Assembly (NCBI RefSeq): GCF_014649035.1
Contig: NZ_BMSG01000018.1
Location: 79,932 to 143,931, forward strand
Source of the DNA: Streptomyces sindenensis
Lineage (GTDB): Bacteria > Actinomycetota > Actinomycetes > Streptomycetales > Streptomycetaceae
Length of the DNA: 64,000 nt
Reading direction: 5' to 3'
Below the pieces are notes generated by a model. The model had not been told where the DNA came from and made no database searches. It worked only from the letters and a program-made list of their open reading frames with translations. Position 1 is the first letter of the stretch; each line of letters begins with the position of its first letter. This document shows positions 8,320 to 16,633 of the stretch, piece after piece. Both the position numbers and the translations under genes were made by a program.

Positions 8320-8976
8320 ATGACTGTCCACCCGGGCGAGGCCTACTACAACCCGCTGTGCCGGGAGAAACTCGTCATCCGGACGCCGGCCGCCAGCACG
8401 AAGGGCGAACGCGCCGTGATGGACATGTATGTCGAACCCGGAGGATTTGCAGCCGGATATCACACGCACCCCTACAGCTCGGAGCGCTTCATTCTCGTAC
8501 GGGGAGAATTGCGCGTGCATGTCGCGGGCCGGGACATCGTTCTCGACAAGCTCGGGCAGAGTGTTCTCGTGCCTCCCGGCACCGTCCACCGCTGGTTCGC
8601 CCACAGCGAGACCGAAGAGACGTTTGTCGTCGTCGAGTTGAACAACCGGGCCGACCGTTTCGAGCAGTTGATATGCCGGCAGCTCTTCGGTCTCGCCCAG
8701 GACGGCAAGACGAACAAGGAGGGGCGCCCCAATATGCTCCAGAGCGCCGTCACCATGAGCGAGTTCTCCGATGTGCTCCGGTTCACCGACCGGCCCTGGC
8801 CGGTGCAGCGGGTGATCAACGGTGTCCTTTCCCCCGTCGCGCGGCTTCTCGGCTATCAGGGATGCAATCCCGAATATCTTGAGCGCCGGCCCTTCGAGAC
8901 GGCCGAGCTGGAGGAGCTGCCGGAAGAGGTTCTGGCGCACCTCCACGGCGGCGAGCCGGCCCAGGGGCATCGCTGA
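8320..8976 (+). CDS. Cupin-domain protein
   Basis: A 218-residue protein with a single cupin fold in residues about 30-115. Motif 1 contains YHTHPYSSERFILVRGEL (two His and a Glu as metal ligands), and motif 2 contains PPGTVHRWF (third His). The remaining 100 residues match nothing I recognise. GGAGG precedes the ATG. Cupins in aromatic clusters act as metal-dependent dioxygenases, cyclases or isomerases, or as ligand binders, so the exact reaction is open. It is the last gene of the plus-strand SDR-SDR-cupin group and is convergent with the BBE-type oxidase at 9049. Confidence 0.85.
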   Translation: MTVHPGEAYYNPLCREKLVIRTPAASTKGERAVMDMYVEPGGFAAGYHTHPYSSERFILVRGELRVHVAGRDIVLDKLGQSVLVPPGTVHRWFAHSETEETFVVVELNNRADRFEQLICRQLFGLAQDGKTNKEGRPNMLQSAVTMSEFSDVLRFTDRPWPVQRVINGVLSPVARLLGYQGCNPEYLERRPFETAELEELPEEVLAHLHGGEPAQGHR

Positions 8977-9048
8977 CCCGTGCGCGCTGTCGTGCCCGGC
9001 CCCGGCGCACCGGGCCCGGGCACAACAGCAGGGGACGCGGCGCGCGGG

Positions 9049-10734
9049 CTAGTTCGGCAGCTCCACGGACTGCCGGTGCCTAAAGACGTTCCTGGGGTCG
9101 TACGTCTTCTTGATCCGCTGCAACCGCGGGTAGGCGTCCTTGTAGTACAGCGCGTGCCACGGCACACCGGACGTGTTGTACTGCGGATCGCTCAGATCGG
9201 CGTCCGGATAGTTCACGTAGCAGCCGTCGGTGACGCCGTCGGGCACCGGCACGCCGCCCGTCCTCGCGTACACCTCCTGATAGCTCTCCCTGGTCCACGC
9301 CACGTATGTGGCGTCGTCCGCCGGGTCGTTCCACTGCGCCGACCAGAGCATCTTGAACGCGGCCTCCCGGTGCCCGGCCGCGGTCGCGTCGTGGCCCACC
9401 CCGCGGACCGCGCCACCGAACGGCGTCAGCTGGATGTTCAGGTTCGGGCTGGCGATGTCGGTCCGGGTGAGGTGCTTGTGCATGGCGTCGAGGTGGGCCC
9501 GGGGGAACTCGGCCCGCATGTAGGCCGACTTGTACTCGGCGCGCAGCGTCGGGTCGTTGAGCAGCGGATTGGTCGTCCCCACGAAGCGGGTGGCCTGGAG
9601 CCACGGCAGCCGGCGCGCGGCGGAGAACTGCGGCATCGGGCCGATGTCGCCCATCTGCCGGGTGAGGGCGCCCCGTCCGATGCGGATGCCCCGGCCCATG
9701 TACGCGAGGTACTCCTTCAGCATCCTCTGCGCGCCGGGTGCCGCCGCGTCGACCTGGGTGACCAGCCCGATCTGGCCGTTGGCCTGGTGGTTGAGGATCA
9801 GGAAGCTGGTGAGGAAGCGCTGCGGGCTGTCCGCCGCCCCGTGGGCGACGTGCCAGGAGGCGTAGTTCTGGGCCAGCCGCGCGAATCCGTCCCCGCTGAG
9901 CCCGGCCCAGGGCCACGAGACCGCGCTGAGCAGGACTTCGGCCGGCGGCTTGGGCAGCAGCGTGCGGGGGTCGGCGCCGACGGCGTCCGGGGAGCGGAAG
10001 AAGTAGCGGGTGACGACACCGAAGTTGCCGCCGCCGCCTCCGGTGTGCGCCCACCAGAGCTCCCGGTGGGGGTCGTCCTTCTCCCGGGTGGCCAGTACGG
10101 TTCTGGCCCGGCCCGAGGCGTCGACCACCACGACCTCCACCGCGTACAGGTGGTCCACGACCAGGCCGTCCCGGCGTGCGAGCATGCCCCAGCCTCCGCC
10201 GCTGACATGGCCGCCCACACCGACGGAGTAGCAGATGCCGCCGGGGACGGTGATCCCCCAGGCCTGGTAGAGCGTTTCGTACAGATCGAGCAGCGTGGCG
10301 CCGGACTCCACCGCGATGGCCCGGCGAGCGGGGTCGTAGTACACGCCGTTCATGTGCGAGACGTCGATCACGGCCCGGACATCGGCGTTGTAGACGAAAT
10401 CCTCCAGGCAGTGTCCGCCACTGCGTATGCTGAGCCGCTTCCCCTCTCTCACGGCCCGCTCCACGATGGCCGGTATCTGCTCGGGGGCGTCCACGAAGTG
10501 CACCGAATCGGGGCGCGCCACATACCGGGCGTTCAACGCTCTGACGGAATCCTGGTACTGCTGGTCGGCCGGGGTGACCGTGACCGGACCGATCGACGGA
10601 TCCGCCGCGCGCGGACCGGGCTTCGCGGTGACGGCGAATGCGTTTCCGCCGCCCGAGAGTAACGCCGCCCCGCCCAGGCCGGCCGTGGTGCCGGTGAGGA
10701 ACTTCCGCCGCCCGAGACCCGTTGACCGCTTCAT
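9049..10734 (-). CDS. Tat-exported BBE-type FAD-linked oxidase 1
   Basis: A 561-residue protein that begins with a twin-arginine signal (RRKFLTG, then a hydrophobic Ala/Gly run to about residue 34), so it should be exported folded with its cofactor. The PP-type FAD domain has both covalent attachment residues of berberine-bridge-enzyme relatives: His108 in RSGGHCLEDF and Cys168 in GGICYSVGVGGHVSGGG. The C-terminal BBE motif is YVNYPDADL followed by RLQRIKKTYDPRNVF. The ATG at 10734 is chosen because it places the twin arginines correctly and has GAAGGGTG before it. Known relatives (such as aclacinomycin oxidoreductase) oxidise alcohols or cyclise phenols. It is paralogous to, and divergent from, the gene at 11112. 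Confidence 0.92.
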   Translation of the reverse strand: MKRSTGLGRRKFLTGTTAGLGGAALLSGGGNAFAVTAKPGPRAADPSIGPVTVTPADQQYQDSVRALNARYVARPDSVHFVDAPEQIPAIVERAVREGKRLSIRSGGHCLEDFVYNADVRAVIDVSHMNGVYYDPARRAIAVESGATLLDLYETLYQAWGITVPGGICYSVGVGGHVSGGGWGMLARRDGLVVDHLYAVEVVVVDASGRARTVLATREKDDPHRELWWAHTGGGGGNFGVVTRYFFRSPDAVGADPRTLLPKPPAEVLLSAVSWPWAGLSGDGFARLAQNYASWHVAHGAADSPQRFLTSFLILNHQANGQIGLVTQVDAAAPGAQRMLKEYLAYMGRGIRIGRGALTRQMGDIGPMPQFSAARRLPWLQATRFVGTTNPLLNDPTLRAEYKSAYMRAEFPRAHLDAMHKHLTRTDIASPNLNIQLTPFGGAVRGVGHDATAAGHREAAFKMLWSAQWNDPADDATYVAWTRESYQEVYARTGGVPVPDGVTDGCYVNYPDADLSDPQYNTSGVPWHALYYKDAYPRLQRIKKTYDPRNVFRHRQSVELPN

Positions 10735-11111
10735 CGTTTTCACCCTTCTCGAAGCCGAAAAAGACATTGCTGGTTTCCAGGGACGCCCTGATGTCCCCGG
10801 TGGTTCCGCGGGAATGAGCGGAACGTAAGGTTCTGAGGGGGGATGTCGGCGGGGCACCCGATTGCATACGCAAGGGTGGAGTCGCCTCCGGCGAGGGGGG
10901 ATTGCCGGTGCCCACGGACGTTTTGTCGTGGGGCCGGCGGGCTCGCGTCATGTTTCGGCCGACGTGGCGATAATTAGAGCCAGGCGGCCTCGGCCTGTCA
11001 AGCGTGTTCATCTTTCCCCCGGGCCGGCCGAAAGACCGCAAGAATTGGAGTTCCCCGCCCCGGGACGGCACTTAGCATCATCCGCACCGACGCGTGGGAA
11101 GGGCTTGAGAA
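10735..11111. other. Divergent promoter region between the two BBE-type oxidases
   Basis: A 377-base gap with no credible gene that should contain both promoters. A 10-base stretch at 10965-10974 (TGGCGATAAT) matches nine of ten positions of the published AdpA consensus TGGCSNGWWY. The adpA gene is in this window at 24608-25825. A single near-match is weak evidence. Confidence 0.5.
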
Positions 11112-12803
11112 GTGCGTGATACAGACGGTTTTGAACGGCGCAGATTCCTGACGGCCGGCGCGGGCGTGGCGGGCGCCGCCGTCATCGGAGGGGCGGCGAC
11201 CGCGGGCACCGCGACCGCCGCCGAGCCGGTCGCGGGCGCCGCCCCGGCCGCCCGCCCCGCCTCGGCCGTGGCGGTCACCCCGGCCGACAAGCGCTACCCG
11301 GACCTGGTGCGCGGCTGGAACCAGCGGTGGGTCGGCGCGCCGGACGCCGTCTATGTGGTCGAGACGACCGAGCAGGTGGCCCAGGTCGTCCAGCTGGCGG
11401 TGGACAAGGGCAAGCGGATCACGGTCCGGGGCGGCGGCCACTGCTGGGAGGACTTCGTCTTCAACGCGGACGTCGACGTCATCGTCGACATGTCGGAGAT
11501 GGCCACGGTGGGGTACGACCCCCGGATGCACGCGTTCTCCGTCGAGGCCGGCGCACGTCTGCTGGACGTGTACGAACGGCTGTACCGGCCGTGGGGGGTC
11601 ACGATCCCGGCGGGCACCTGCTACTCCGTGGGTGTCGGGGGCCACGTCAGCGGCGGCGGCTGGGGCATGCTGCTGCGCAAGCACGGTCTGGTCATCGACC
11701 ACCTGTACGCGGTGGAGGTCGTGGTGGTCGACGCCTCCGGCAAGGTCCGGACGGTCGTGGCCACCCGGGAGCAGGACGACCCCAACCGCGATCTGTGGTG
11801 GGCGCACACCGGGGGCGGCGGCGGCAACTTCGGCATCGTCACCCGCTACTGGTTCCGCAGCCCCGGCGCGCCGGGCCGCACCCCCGAGAGCCTCCTGCCC
11901 AAGCCGCCCGCCGAGGTGCTGATCAGCGCCGCCGCCTGGGCCTGGAAGGACCTGACGGAAACCGACTTCGTCCGGCTGGTGAAGAACTTCGCGGACTGGC
12001 ACGTGGCCCACAGCGAGCCGGACGACCCCAATTCCGCCATATGCAGCCTGCTCTCGCTCAACCACCGTTCCAACGGGGCCGTCAATATCGTCACGCAGGT
12101 CGACGCCTCCGTCCCCCGCGCCGAGAAACTGCACGCGGACTTCATGGCCGCGGTGACCAGAGGTGTCGGAGTCAGAACCGGACCGGCCGTGACGCCGATC
12201 GGCGAGTTCAAGCCCATGCCGGAATTCGCGGAGCCGCGCCGCCTGCCGTGGATGCAGGCGACCCAGTACATAGGAACGGCGAACGCCACGACCAACAACC
12301 CCACTCTGAAAGGCGACTTCAAGTCCGCCTACATGCGTGCTTCATTCCCCGCCCGGCATATCAGGAAGCTCTACAAACACCTGTCGCGCGAGGACCTCGG
12401 CAACCCGACCGCCTCCCTGATGCTGAGCTCCCACGGCGGGCAGTCCAACGCCGTTCCCGCCACCGCCACCGCCTACGCCCACCGCGACTCGGCCTTCAAG
12501 ATGGCCTGGATGATCTGGTGGACCGACCCGGCGGACGAGGCCGCGTCCGTGCGCTGGATCCGGGAGTTCTACGAGGACCTGTACGTCGAGACGGGCGGCG
12601 TCCCCGTCCCCGACGGCGTCACCGACGGCTGCTACGTCAACTACCCGGACGTCGACCTCAGCGACCCCCGGCACAACACGTCCTCGGTCCCCTGGCACGA
12701 GCTCTACTACAAGGGCAACTACCCCAGGCTCCAGCGGATCAAGAAGGCGTACGACCCCAGGAACGTCTTCCGCCACCGGCAGTCGATCGAGCTGCCGTCC
12801 TGA
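11112..12803 (+). CDS. Tat-exported BBE-type FAD-linked oxidase 2
   Basis: A 563-residue paralogue of the oxidase at 9049, starting at GTG 11112 behind an AAGGG-type site. It has a twin-arginine signal (ERRRFLTAG plus a hydrophobic Ala/Gly stretch), the flavinylation His110 (RGGGHCWEDF) and Cys170 (GTCYSVGVGGHVSGGG), the shared LYAVEVVVVDASG segment and the BBE tail RLQRIKKAYDPRNVFRHRQS. The two proteins look well over half identical by eye. Both keep every cofactor residue, so neither looks decayed. Its role is probably a late oxidation outside the cytoplasm. It converges on the O-methyltransferase at 12880 with a hairpin between. Confidence 0.92.
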   Translation: MRDTDGFERRRFLTAGAGVAGAAVIGGAATAGTATAAEPVAGAAPAARPASAVAVTPADKRYPDLVRGWNQRWVGAPDAVYVVETTEQVAQVVQLAVDKGKRITVRGGGHCWEDFVFNADVDVIVDMSEMATVGYDPRMHAFSVEAGARLLDVYERLYRPWGVTIPAGTCYSVGVGGHVSGGGWGMLLRKHGLVIDHLYAVEVVVVDASGKVRTVVATREQDDPNRDLWWAHTGGGGGNFGIVTRYWFRSPGAPGRTPESLLPKPPAEVLISAAAWAWKDLTETDFVRLVKNFADWHVAHSEPDDPNSAICSLLSLNHRSNGAVNIVTQVDASVPRAEKLHADFMAAVTRGVGVRTGPAVTPIGEFKPMPEFAEPRRLPWMQATQYIGTANATTNNPTLKGDFKSAYMRASFPARHIRKLYKHLSREDLGNPTASLMLSSHGGQSNAVPATATAYAHRDSAFKMAWMIWWTDPADEAASVRWIREFYEDLYVETGGVPVPDGVTDGCYVNYPDVDLSDPRHNTSSVPWHELYYKGNYPRLQRIKKAYDPRNVFRHRQSIELPS

Positions 12804-12819
12804 CCGTCGTGTGAACGGA

Positions 12820-12858
12820 CCGCGGCCCCCGCACCACGCAAGCGGGCGAGGGCCGCGG
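12820..12858. terminator. Bidirectional hairpin between BBE oxidase 2 and O-methyltransferase 2
   Basis: CCGCGGCCC (12820-12828) pairs with GGGCCGCGG (12850-12858), and a GCGGG stretch inside can extend the structure. It lies 17 bases after the oxidase stop and 22 bases beyond the end of the convergent methyltransferase gene, so it can serve both. Confidence 0.6.
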
Positions 12859-12879
12859 CGACCCGTGACGGCGACGGCG

Positions 12880-13542
12880 TCAGCGCTTCAACGCGAAGGT
12901 CAGACCGTCCGCGAACGGCAGCAGGCTCAGCTCCACGCGCTTGTCGTCGTGCAGCTTGGCGTTGAACTCGCGCAGCGCCCGCGTCTCCGAGTCCTGCACC
13001 TCGTGGTCGATGACCGCGCCGTGCCACAGCACGTTGTCCACCACGACCAGGCCGCCCGGGCGCAGCAGCTTCAGGGCCGCCTCGTAGTACTCGGCATAGC
13101 CCTCCTTGTCCGCGTCGATGAACACGAAGTCGAACGAGCCCGGCGCGCCCTCCTCGCGCAGCAGTGCCGCGAGGGTCTCGCGCGCGTCGCCGAGCCGGAA
13201 GTCCACCTTGTCGGCCACGCCGGCCCGCTCGCAGAACTCCAGCGCCGTCGCCGCCCAGCCCTCGTCGAGATCCAGGGCCACCACGGAGCCGTCCGCCGGC
13301 AGCGCCAGCGCCGTCGACAACAGGCTGTAGCCCGTGAAGACGCCGACCTCCAGCGTGCGCCTCGCCCCGATCGCCTTCACCAGCAGCGACAGGAACTGAC
13401 CCTGTTCGGGCGATATCTGCATCAGATGCAGAGGCAGTTCGGACGTCTTCTCCCGCAGTTCGGCCAGCAGGTCGGGCTCACGCAGGGAGACATCGGCGAC
13501 ATAGTCCTGAATGGCATCGCTCAAATCGACCTGGATTCTCAC
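12880..13542 (-). CDS. Metal-dependent catechol-type O-methyltransferase (PF01596)
   Basis: A 220-residue class I methyltransferase of the caffeoyl-CoA/catechol family. Motif I is LEVGVFTGYS (64-73). The divalent-metal ligands are Asp143 in FIDADKEGY plus Asp169-Asn170 in VVDNVLW, and the C-terminus LPFADGLTFALKR is typical. Such enzymes methylate one hydroxyl of an ortho-diphenol with Mg2+, which suits a substrate hydroxylated next to an existing hydroxyl, for example by the HpaB-type enzyme at 14317. It is divergent from the flavin reductase gene across 211 bases. Full-length for the family. Confidence 0.93.
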   Translation of the reverse strand: MRIQVDLSDAIQDYVADVSLREPDLLAELREKTSELPLHLMQISPEQGQFLSLLVKAIGARRTLEVGVFTGYSLLSTALALPADGSVVALDLDEGWAATALEFCERAGVADKVDFRLGDARETLAALLREEGAPGSFDFVFIDADKEGYAEYYEAALKLLRPGGLVVVDNVLWHGAVIDHEVQDSETRALREFNAKLHDDKRVELSLLPFADGLTFALKR

Positions 13543-13753
13543 ACCTGATCCCTTCGATGAAATACCTCTGCTGTTCGGTCATCTAAACTGCGGCCGGTAT
13601 TCCTGTCAAGTGCGAAAAGGGGTGCGGTACTTCCTTGATTGATTCTTCAGGCGCCCCTGCGACACTGGTCGTGTATCGCTGGGGAATGTGCAGCGCATTT
13701 CCTTTGTGTCTCACATTTCGATGTACTCGCATTCCCGATGTGGAGGAATTCTC

Positions 13754-14254
13754 GTGAGCGCAGGCGAGCGAAGTTTCCGGGACTGCCTGGGACAGTTCGC
13801 GTCCGGTGTCACCGTCGTCACCATCCGGCACGGCGACCTGGGAACGGTGCACGGTGCCACCGTCAGCTCGTTCACCTCCGTCTCGCTCCGGCCGCCGCTG
13901 GTCATGGTGTCCCTGGACCGGCGCTCCAGGCTGAGCGCGCTCCTGGCCGGCGGGCCGTTCGGGGTGAACGTCCTCGCGGCGGACCAGGGCGACCTCGCGC
14001 TCCGCTTCGCGGGCAGGAGCGATGCGCCCCACGAGGACGTCGAGTGGCAGGACACCGGCCCCGCGCCGCGGCTGGCCGGATCCGTCGCGCACTTCGCCTG
14101 CGGACCATGGGCCTCCTACGACGGCGGCGACCACCTGCTGTACGTCGGCGAGGTGCTGAGCTTCGACGCCCCGGGCGGCGAGCCCCTGGTCTTCCACAGC
14201 GGCGCCTTCCACGCCCTGCGATCGTCCGCCGGTCTCGGATCCGCCCGCCGCTGA
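13754..14254 (+). CDS. NAD(P)H:flavin reductase, partner of the HpaB-type hydroxylase
   Basis: A 166-residue flavin reductase-like protein (PF01613). It has the usual start FRDCLGQFASGVTVVTI, the flavin-binding VSSFTSVSLRPPLVMVSLDRRS and the GPFGVNVLAADQ segment. The GTG at 13754 is chosen because TGGAGGA lies 8 bases upstream and the protein then has the family's N-terminus. Extension to 13688 adds 22 unsupported residues. It reduces free FAD or FMN with NAD(P)H and hands it to a separate oxygenase. The next gene, 62 bases downstream on the same strand, is exactly such an oxygenase, so the two form a two-component monooxygenase. Confidence 0.92.
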   Translation: MSAGERSFRDCLGQFASGVTVVTIRHGDLGTVHGATVSSFTSVSLRPPLVMVSLDRRSRLSALLAGGPFGVNVLAADQGDLALRFAGRSDAPHEDVEWQDTGPAPRLAGSVAHFACGPWASYDGGDHLLYVGEVLSFDAPGGEPLVFHSGAFHALRSSAGLGSARR

Positions 14255-14316
14255 CGCCGGGCCTCCTTCACCGCCCGCCCCCGACGGGGACTCATCGACC
14301 CGAAAAGGAAACCGAC

Positions 14317-15924
14317 ATGACGCTTGAGCAGGGCGAGTCCGCAGAAGCGGCGAAAGCGGCCGGCGGCCCGGACACCCCGCGCCGGGTGACGCGCCCGCTG
14401 ACCGGCGACGAGTATCTGGAGTCGCTGCGCGACGGCCGGGAGATCCACCTCTACGGCGACCGGGTCAAGGACGTCACGTCCCACCCCGCCTTCCGCAACT
14501 CCGCGCTGATGACCGCGCGGCTCTACGACGCCCTCCACGACCCGGCCCGGCGCGACGTCCTCACCGCCCCCACCGACACCGGCTCCGACGGCTGGACCCA
14601 CAAGTTCTTCCGCACCCCCCGCAGCGTCCAGGACCTCGTCGAGGACCGCGAGGCGATCGCGGAGTGGGCGAGGATGACGTACGGCTGGATGGGGCGCAGC
14701 CCCGACTACAAGGCCGCGTTCCTCGGCACCCTGGGTGCCAACAGCGACTACTACGCGCCCTACCAGGAGAACGCCCGGCGCTGGTACCGCGAGTCCCAGG
14801 AGAAGGTCCTCTTCTGGAACCACGCGATCATCCACCCGCCGGTCGACCGCAACCGGCCCGCGGAAGAGGTCAGGGACGTCTACGTCCACGTGGAGAAGGA
14901 GACCGACAACGGGCTGATCGTCAGCGGCGCCAAGGTCGTCGCCACCGGATCGGCGATCACCCACTTCAACTTCGTCTCGCACTACGGACTGCCGCTGAAG
15001 GACAAGGAGTTCGCACTCGTCGCGACCGTCCCCATGGACGCGCCGGGACTGAAGCTGATCTGCCGCCCGTCGTACGCCGCGACCGCAGGGGTCATGGGCA
15101 CCCCCTTCGACTACCCGCTCTCCAGCAGGTTCGACGAGAACGACACGATCTTCGTCATGGACAAGGTCCTCATCCCCTGGGAGAACGTCTTCCTGTACGG
15201 GGACGTGGACCGGGTCAACGGGTTCGCCCCGCAGTCCGGCTTCCTGGAGCGCCTCACCTTCCACGGCGCCATCCGCCTCGCCGTGAAGATCGACTTCATC
15301 GCCGGGCTGCTGCTCAAGGCGGTCGAGATGACCGGCACCAAGGACTTCCGGGGCGTCCAGGCCCGGGTCGGCGAGGTGCTGGCCTGGCGGAACATGTTCT
15401 GGGCCCTGAGCGACGCCGCGGCCCGCAACCCCCAGGAATGGAAGAACGGCGCACTGCTGCCCCGCCTCGACTACGGCATGGCCTACCGCTGGTTCATGAC
15501 GATCGGCTACCCCCGCATCAAGGAGATCATCCAGCAGGACGTCGCCAGCGGACTGATCTACACCACCTCCGGCGCCGAGGACTTCAAGAACCCCGAGATC
15601 CGCCCGTACCTGGACAAGTACGTACGCGGCTCGGGCGGCCACGACGCGGTGAGCCGCGTCAAGCTCATGAAGCTCCTGTGGGACGCGGTCGGCACCGAGT
15701 TCGGCGGCCGCCACGAGCTGTACGAGCGCAACTACTCGGGCAACCACGAGGCGGTGCGCACCGACATCCTCCAGGCGCAGGAGGCCAGCGGCCAGGTGGC
15801 CGCCTACAAGGGCTTCGCCGAGCGGTGCCTCCAGGAGTACGACCTGGACGGCTGGACCGTCCCCGACCTCGACTCGTTCGAGGGGTTCACGGGCGTACGC
15901 GGGAACCTCGGCAGCTCCGGCTGA
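14317..15924 (+). CDS. FADH2-dependent aromatic hydroxylase (HpaB/PvcC family)
   Basis: A 535-residue acyl-CoA-dehydrogenase-fold hydroxylase of the 4-hydroxyphenylacetate 3-monooxygenase large-subunit family. Substrate-pocket residues of HpaB are conserved: Arg127 and Tyr131 in MGRSPDY, and His169 in FWNHAIIHPPVDR. The flavin/substrate loop KVVATGSAITHFNF and the C-terminal RYSGNHE-like motif (ERNYSGNHEAVRTD) are also present. The expected reaction is ortho-hydroxylation of a phenol using FADH2 from the reductase encoded just upstream. A catechol made this way is a natural substrate for the metal-dependent methyltransferase at 12880. The first 25 residues are an extra low-complexity tail. 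It converges with the Ada-like regulator, with a single base between them. Confidence 0.93.
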   Translation: MTLEQGESAEAAKAAGGPDTPRRVTRPLTGDEYLESLRDGREIHLYGDRVKDVTSHPAFRNSALMTARLYDALHDPARRDVLTAPTDTGSDGWTHKFFRTPRSVQDLVEDREAIAEWARMTYGWMGRSPDYKAAFLGTLGANSDYYAPYQENARRWYRESQEKVLFWNHAIIHPPVDRNRPAEEVRDVYVHVEKETDNGLIVSGAKVVATGSAITHFNFVSHYGLPLKDKEFALVATVPMDAPGLKLICRPSYAATAGVMGTPFDYPLSSRFDENDTIFVMDKVLIPWENVFLYGDVDRVNGFAPQSGFLERLTFHGAIRLAVKIDFIAGLLLKAVEMTGTKDFRGVQARVGEVLAWRNMFWALSDAAARNPQEWKNGALLPRLDYGMAYRWFMTIGYPRIKEIIQQDVASGLIYTTSGAEDFKNPEIRPYLDKYVRGSGGHDAVSRVKLMKLLWDAVGTEFGGRHELYERNYSGNHEAVRTDILQAQEASGQVAAYKGFAERCLQEYDLDGWTVPDLDSFEGFTGVRGNLGSSG

Positions 15925-15925
15925 G

Positions 15926-16633
15926 TCAGGACGGGCCCGGCGCCGCGCCCCGGACGGCCGCGCCGGGCCCCGAAAGCTCCCGGCGCACCCGCTCGTGCAG
16001 GCACACCTCCAGCAGATCCGCGGGCAGCAGGGCCCGGCCGGCCGCCGGCGGCTCCGCGCGGCGGACCGCGGCGAGCACCCGCGCGGCGAACCCGGTGTCC
16101 CCCGCCGTCAGCCGGGCGAGCGGGAACCGCCGGGCCAGGACCTCCCGGCCCGGCGCCCCGGCGGCGGCCAGCACCGCGCACACGCCCTTGCCCGCCGCCG
16201 CGACCAGCACCGGGCCCAGCGACGACGGGGCGCAGGCGTACCGGATCACGGTCCCGCGACCGCCCGAGCGGAACTCCTGCGGAGTCATGCCGAGGATCGC
16301 CGGGGACGCGGAGTAGAAGTGCCCGTTGGAGTTGAAGCCCGACCGGTAGATGGCGTCCGACACCGTGGGGGCGTGCGCCAGTTCGTGGCGGACCCGGCGG
16401 GCCCGCACGACCGCCACGTACGCGTGCGGGGTCACCCCGGTGAACGTCTTGAACATCCGGTGGAAGTGGAACCGGCTGTATCCGGCGGAGTGCGCCAGTT
16501 CCTGGAGGTTCGGCGGGGCCGCGGACTCGTCCATCAGCCGGCAGGCCCGCGTGACCGCCAGGGCGTGCAGCCTGTTGGGGGCGGCCTCGTCCGCCCCGGT
16601 GACGTCCCGTCCGTACGCAACGGCGCCTGTCAT
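15926..16633 (-). CDS. Ada-like AraC-family regulator lacking the methyltransferase active site
   Basis: A 235-residue protein. Residues about 22-121 are a double helix-turn-helix AraC domain (LQELAHSAGYSRFHFHRMFK and SDAIYRSGFNSNGHFYS). Residues about 127-235 match the ribonuclease-like N-domain of O6-alkylguanine transferases (TVIRYACAPSSLGPVLVAA, KGVCAVLA). This is the order found in Ada, but the N-terminal zinc/methyl-phosphate domain and the C-terminal PCHRV catalytic domain are both absent. It is therefore probably a regulator derived from Ada, not a repair enzyme. Its ATG overlaps the stop of ligase 2 as ATGA (16630-16633), so it is translationally coupled to the griI-griH-ligase operon. 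Confidence 0.85.
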   Translation of the reverse strand: MTGAVAYGRDVTGADEAAPNRLHALAVTRACRLMDESAAPPNLQELAHSAGYSRFHFHRMFKTFTGVTPHAYVAVVRARRVRHELAHAPTVSDAIYRSGFNSNGHFYSASPAILGMTPQEFRSGGRGTVIRYACAPSSLGPVLVAAAGKGVCAVLAAAGAPGREVLARRFPLARLTAGDTGFAARVLAAVRRAEPPAAGRALLPADLLEVCLHERVRRELSGPGAAVRGAAPGPS

